Source: CAYSBK01 sp964429265
GTDB taxonomy: Bacteria > Planctomycetota > Phycisphaerae > Sedimentisphaerales > Anaerobacaceae
Length of the DNA stretch: 7,440 nt
Assembly (NCBI GenBank): GCA_964429265.1
Contig: CAYSBK010000123.1
Span: 1-7,440 of the forward strand
Direction of reading: 5' to 3'
Below the pieces are notes generated by a model. The model was not told the DNA's origin, ran no database searches, and saw nothing but the letters and a program-made list of their open reading frames with translations. The position numbers and the translations under genes were made by a program. Of this stretch, positions 4,997-7,440 are shown one piece after another (within the stretch, counting starts at the first letter, position 1; the number at the start of each line of letters is the position of its first letter).

Positions 4997-7201
4997 TTAC
5001 CTTGTGCTTTCCCCCCAGTGGGCGCCCATAGTCTGAAGGTCGAACAGATTAACACGCCAGTCGCCGTTGACGTCACCGCAATCGCCGCCGTAGCGGCAGC
5101 GAGTCAGCCAGTTGTCTGCCAGAAGCTTCAGGTCCCGCCAGTCAACGACGCAATTCAGGTCGGCGTCGCCGGCGGGCGGCTCGCACACAGGCCTTAGCCT
5201 AAGCTCACTGTAGGGCCGGCCGTTGCGCATATGAATCGCGAAAACGTCTATCTTGCTCGGCTGGTCACTGCTGTCCTCATCGGTCCAGGTGTAGGTCCGG
5301 TCGTTGAGTGTTATCGATAGTTCCACCTCGCTCGAAGACAACCTCTCCAGCGAAATCGTCCACAGCGACCACTCGCCCGGCGGCAGCTCAAAGCCCGGGA
5401 TACGATCCTTCAGGCCGTCGTTGGTGGTAAGCAGGTTGCCAAGACCAACAGGTTTTTTCTGGAACATGCCCGTTTTGTGCACCTCGCCGGTACAGTCGAC
5501 CCAGCGTGTGGGTTCGGCCTCCATATTGGGCCCAAAGCGCCACCCATAACCTTTATAGCCCTCAAACACCGAACTGCTGACATCAAAGCCGTCGTGCGTG
5601 ATGTACTCGCCGTCGGCCTCAAACAGGCCCGCACGCATATCACTCGTTCCCGCTATACAGGTGATATCATCATCAAAACAATACAGCTCGCAACTGAAGC
5701 AATCCGGGCAGTCGTGCTGGCCGTCGGTCATCCACCAGTAGGTAATCTCCACGTAGTCGCCGGGACTGCTGAGGGGCTGGTCCGGCAGCCGGGTTATTAT
5801 CTGCCCGCCCTTTTCCGGATCCCAGCGAAGTGCCCCGTCCACCACCGTCAGCGGGCTGGGATAGTCGGAATAAAACCACACCAAATCATCGAATCGGATA
5901 CCCTCGTCGTCATCGACAATGGTGTAAGTATGCTGGTTGTTGCTGCCCAGCCGGGCGTTGCCGCCTGTAACATTCGAAAGCTCGATGACGACCGTCTCGT
6001 CTTCTTCAGTATCGGTGTCGTCCACCACCGAAATCTGGATGTTCTCGCTGACATCAAAGGGCGCAAACTGCAGCGTTCCCGTGCCCAGCAGCGTGTAATC
6101 AACGCCGCCCGTTGCCGTTCCGCCAACAACCGCATAATCGACGCTCACCGTGCTGTCTACCGGTGCCGACAACACCACCGGGATGTTGTCCGTGCCGGTG
6201 CCCTCACTGTCGCTGCTTGCGGTGCTGGCGAACTCCACCGTCGGCCGCGGGTCAATTATCGTGTAGGTATGTCGAGAAACACCGCCCAGCATCACCCCCC
6301 CTCCCGTGGGGTTCGAAAGCTCTATGATTATCGTCTCGTCGTCCTCGTCGAGACCGTCATCCAGTACGATAATGTTGATCGTGTTGATCGTCTGTCGTGG
6401 TGCAAAGCTTAACGTCCCGTCGGACAGCAGATAATCCGTCCCACGCTCGGCTGTACCGCCGACAACCGCGTAATCAACGGTTACCGCCTCGTTGACTTCC
6501 TCCGACAGCACCACGGTTACCTCGGCCACGTGCGCGCTTTCCACTTCGCCCGATGATGGCTCGTAGAAGCTGACGACCGGGCCGGAAAGCTCGAGTGTAA
6601 AACCATTCATAAACACCTGGCAACCCGGGCACCCCCCATCGGGGCCACGATACCGAAACGAAACCTCGCCACCTGTCGGAACAAAAATGAACTCAGCGGG
6701 GTTATCCATAATTGCGTGGTTCTGAACGATGCTGCCGGGTGCACTTATCACCGTCGCACCGCTGACCGTCACTGATGGAATAACGGTATCACCCTCGTCA
6801 GAGCGGTTATGAAAGCTCAGCAGCCTATAGGTCGCACCGCTCGCCAGGTTATTCAGCGTCAGAATAAAATCGGAGCCGGGACTTGTATTTTCATCGTTGG
6901 CGAAAAGCAAGTCTGCCTCGACATCCGCAAGCAAGCCGCTGCCGCCCGGGTTTCGGCACTCGCAGACGCCCGGGTTGCCGGTTGCAAGTGTCACGTCGAT
7001 GCCCGTGCCGCCGACGTTTGTGAAAGTCCCGCAGCTATCCAGAGCTGTCCACCCGCTCTGCAGTGGGCCGCAGCCGCCCACGTCGCACTGCAGCAACACA
7101 GCCCCCGCCTGCACAACGCCGGGCAACCAGAACACCATAGCAATAGCCGCCACCCGCCACGCCATGCCGCGTTTCTCATTCCTATCCTTGTCCAGCATCA
7201 T
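4997..7201 (-). CDS. Secreted Calx-beta and dockerin domain protein
   Basis: Exported multidomain protein, about 734 aa counted from the ATG at 7201. Residues 1-32 form a signal peptide: a charged start, a hydrophobic VAAIAMVFWLPGVV, and likely cleavage after VQA. Residues 34-206 form a beta-rich domain with several cysteines; it resembles N-terminal domains of planctomycete surface proteins, and a carbohydrate-binding fold is possible but unproven. Two Calx-beta domains follow (about 208-318 and 321-432), each with VDYAVVGGTA and an acidic DDETxxIELSN stretch, typical of calcium-binding adhesion modules. Residues 434-672 form a Trp- and Cys-rich domain of unknown type, perhaps a jelly-roll or lectin fold, with a Cys cluster at 498-515. 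A two-repeat dockerin ends the protein (677-734; loops DADLNCVVDWRDL and DVNGDWRVNLFDL). No catalytic domain is recognised. It begins 17 bases after the upstream dockerin gene, so the two are probably cotranscribed. Binding to cell-surface or extracellular polysaccharide is an inference; the natural function is unknown. Confidence 0.85.
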   Translation of the reverse strand: MMLDKDRNEKRGMAWRVAAIAMVFWLPGVVQAGAVLLQCDVGGCGPLQSGWTALDSCGTFTNVGGTGIDVTLATGNPGVCECRNPGGSGLLADVEADLLFANDENTSPGSDFILTLNNLASGATYRLLSFHNRSDEGDTVIPSVTVSGATVISAPGSIVQNHAIMDNPAEFIFVPTGGEVSFRYRGPDGGCPGCQVFMNGFTLELSGPVVSFYEPSSGEVESAHVAEVTVVLSEEVNEAVTVDYAVVGGTAERGTDYLLSDGTLSFAPRQTINTINIIVLDDGLDEDDETIIIELSNPTGGGVMLGGVSRHTYTIIDPRPTVEFASTASSDSEGTGTDNIPVVLSAPVDSTVSVDYAVVGGTATGGVDYTLLGTGTLQFAPFDVSENIQISVVDDTDTEEDETVVIELSNVTGGNARLGSNNQHTYTIVDDDEGIRFDDLVWFYSDYPSPLTVVDGALRWDPEKGGQIITRLPDQPLSSPGDYVEITYWWMTDGQHDCPDCFSCELYCFDDDITCIAGTSDMRAGLFEADGEYITHDGFDVSSSVFEGYKGYGWRFGPNMEAEPTRWVDCTGEVHKTGMFQKKPVGLGNLLTTNDGLKDRIPGFELPPGEWSLWTISLERLSSSEVELSITLNDRTYTWTDEDSSDQPSKIDVFAIHMRNGRPYSELRLRPVCEPPAGDADLNCVVDWRDLKLLADNWLTRCRYGGDCGDVNGDWRVNLFDLQTMGAHWGESTR
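5906..6580 (-). repeat. Two tandem Calx-beta domains in the secreted protein
   Basis: The two domains are encoded at about 6580-6248 and 6241-5906. They share the decapeptide VDYAVVGGTA (6478-6449 and 6142-6113) and a DETxxIELSNxTGG-type segment. Over the decapeptide the DNA is identical at 24 of 30 bases, and all six differences are at third codon positions. This indicates an old internal duplication held by selection at the protein level rather than a recent copy. Confidence 0.75.
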
Positions 7202-7204
7202 TGC

Positions 7205-7212
7205 ACCCCCTT
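7205..7212 (-). promoter_or_regulatory. Strong Shine-Dalgarno of the Calx-beta/dockerin gene
   Basis: AAGGGGGT matches seven of eight bases of AAGGAGGT. It lies three bases before the ATG at 7201 and six before a second ATG at 7198. An in-frame GTG at 7216 lies upstream of this site and cannot use it, so the true start is one of the two ATGs. The spacing slightly favours 7198, a difference of one residue. Confidence 0.65.
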
Positions 7213-7218
7213 TCACGG

Positions 7219-7440
7219 TCAGCGGTGGTCCTGGAGCCAGTGGTTTGCCAGAATCGCAAAGTCACGCATATCGACTCTCAGGTTCTCGTTGAGGTCGCCA
7301 CACTGCCAACCCCACAGACATTGGCTCAGGTAGAGATCTGCAAACTCTCCCACGTCCTTCCAATCAACCACGCAGTCATGATTAAGGTCAGCCCCGTCCA
7401 GCACCGCCTGTGGCTCGGGCAACGTTGTCTCTCCTACGTA
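7219..7440 (-). CDS. C-terminal end of a dockerin-domain protein (partial)
   Basis: The frame is open to the right window edge, so this is the last 73 residues of a longer protein whose start lies outside. A TTG at 7422 could be read as a start, but it has no need to be one, and the frame continues upstream with YVGETT. The visible part is a dockerin with two EF-hand-like calcium loops, DLNHDCVVDWKDV and DLNENLRVDMRDF. Each is followed by an amphipathic helix (FADLYL and AILANHWL). Between them is a CLWGWQC linker. The layout matches the dockerin of the next gene, with Cys at loop position 6 and a Cx5C linker, and the two are probably paralogues in one transcript. The N-terminal domains, and so the role, cannot be known from the window. 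It ends in TGA at 7219-7221. Confidence 0.8.
   Translation of the reverse strand, partial: YVGETTLPEPQAVLDGADLNHDCVVDWKDVGEFADLYLSQCLWGWQCGDLNENLRVDMRDFAILANHWLQDHR

Noticed and set aside
5477..6412. Plus-strand open frame opposite the Calx-beta domains (311 codons)
   Set aside because: The minus-strand frame has a signal peptide, Calx-beta and dockerin domains. The opposite frame has none and reads as a GC-bias shadow.
7202..7216. GTG at 7216 as start of the secreted protein
   Set aside because: The strong AAGGGGGT site lies downstream of this GTG and directly before the ATG pair at 7201/7198, so the upstream GTG is unlikely to be used.

Overview
The window most likely comes from an anaerobic planctomycete of the Phycisphaerae (Sedimentisphaerales/MSBL9 type). 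Two adjacent genes end in dockerin repeats of the style common in that group (DLNxDCVVDWxDL...ADxxL), one of them with a signal peptide and Calx-beta domains. Beside them is a gene set for anaerobic one-carbon metabolism. The taxonomic call is inferred from protein style; there is no rRNA or other marker gene. Every gene supported here lies on the minus strand, so the window reads from high to low coordinates.

Region A (7440 to 4997) encodes extracellular proteins. It holds the C-terminal end of a dockerin protein that runs off the right edge. After 17 bases follows a secreted protein of about 734 residues: signal peptide, Cys-containing beta-rich N-terminal domain, two Calx-beta domains, a Trp/Cys-rich C-terminal domain and a two-repeat dockerin. 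The two genes probably share a transcript.

Region B (4996 to 4847) is a 150-base boundary. It contains a GC-rich nested hairpin just after the first unit, then a good sigma70-type promoter (GAGACA, 17 bases, TATAAT) facing the second unit.

Region C (4846 to 85) is a tight four-gene operon. It encodes a CooC-family nickel-insertion ATPase, a cytoplasmic molybdopterin formate dehydrogenase catalytic subunit (FdhA, with Cys rather than Sec in the active site), an iron-sulfur protein of the sulfhydrogenase-beta/AsrA family, and an FAD/NAD(P)/[2Fe-2S] protein of the sulfhydrogenase-gamma/AsrB/PyrK family. Gaps are 27, 12 and 1 base. The last three proteins read as one soluble enzyme: FdhA interconverts formate and CO2, the HydB-like protein relays electrons through Fe-S clusters, and the HydG-like flavoprotein exchanges them with NAD(P)H. 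With CooC, which serves Ni-containing CO dehydrogenase, this points to the Wood-Ljungdahl pathway (CO2 reduction, or formate/CO oxidation), with CODH/ACS genes expected elsewhere, perhaps just beyond the left edge. No mobile element, CRISPR array, tRNA or rRNA was recognised.
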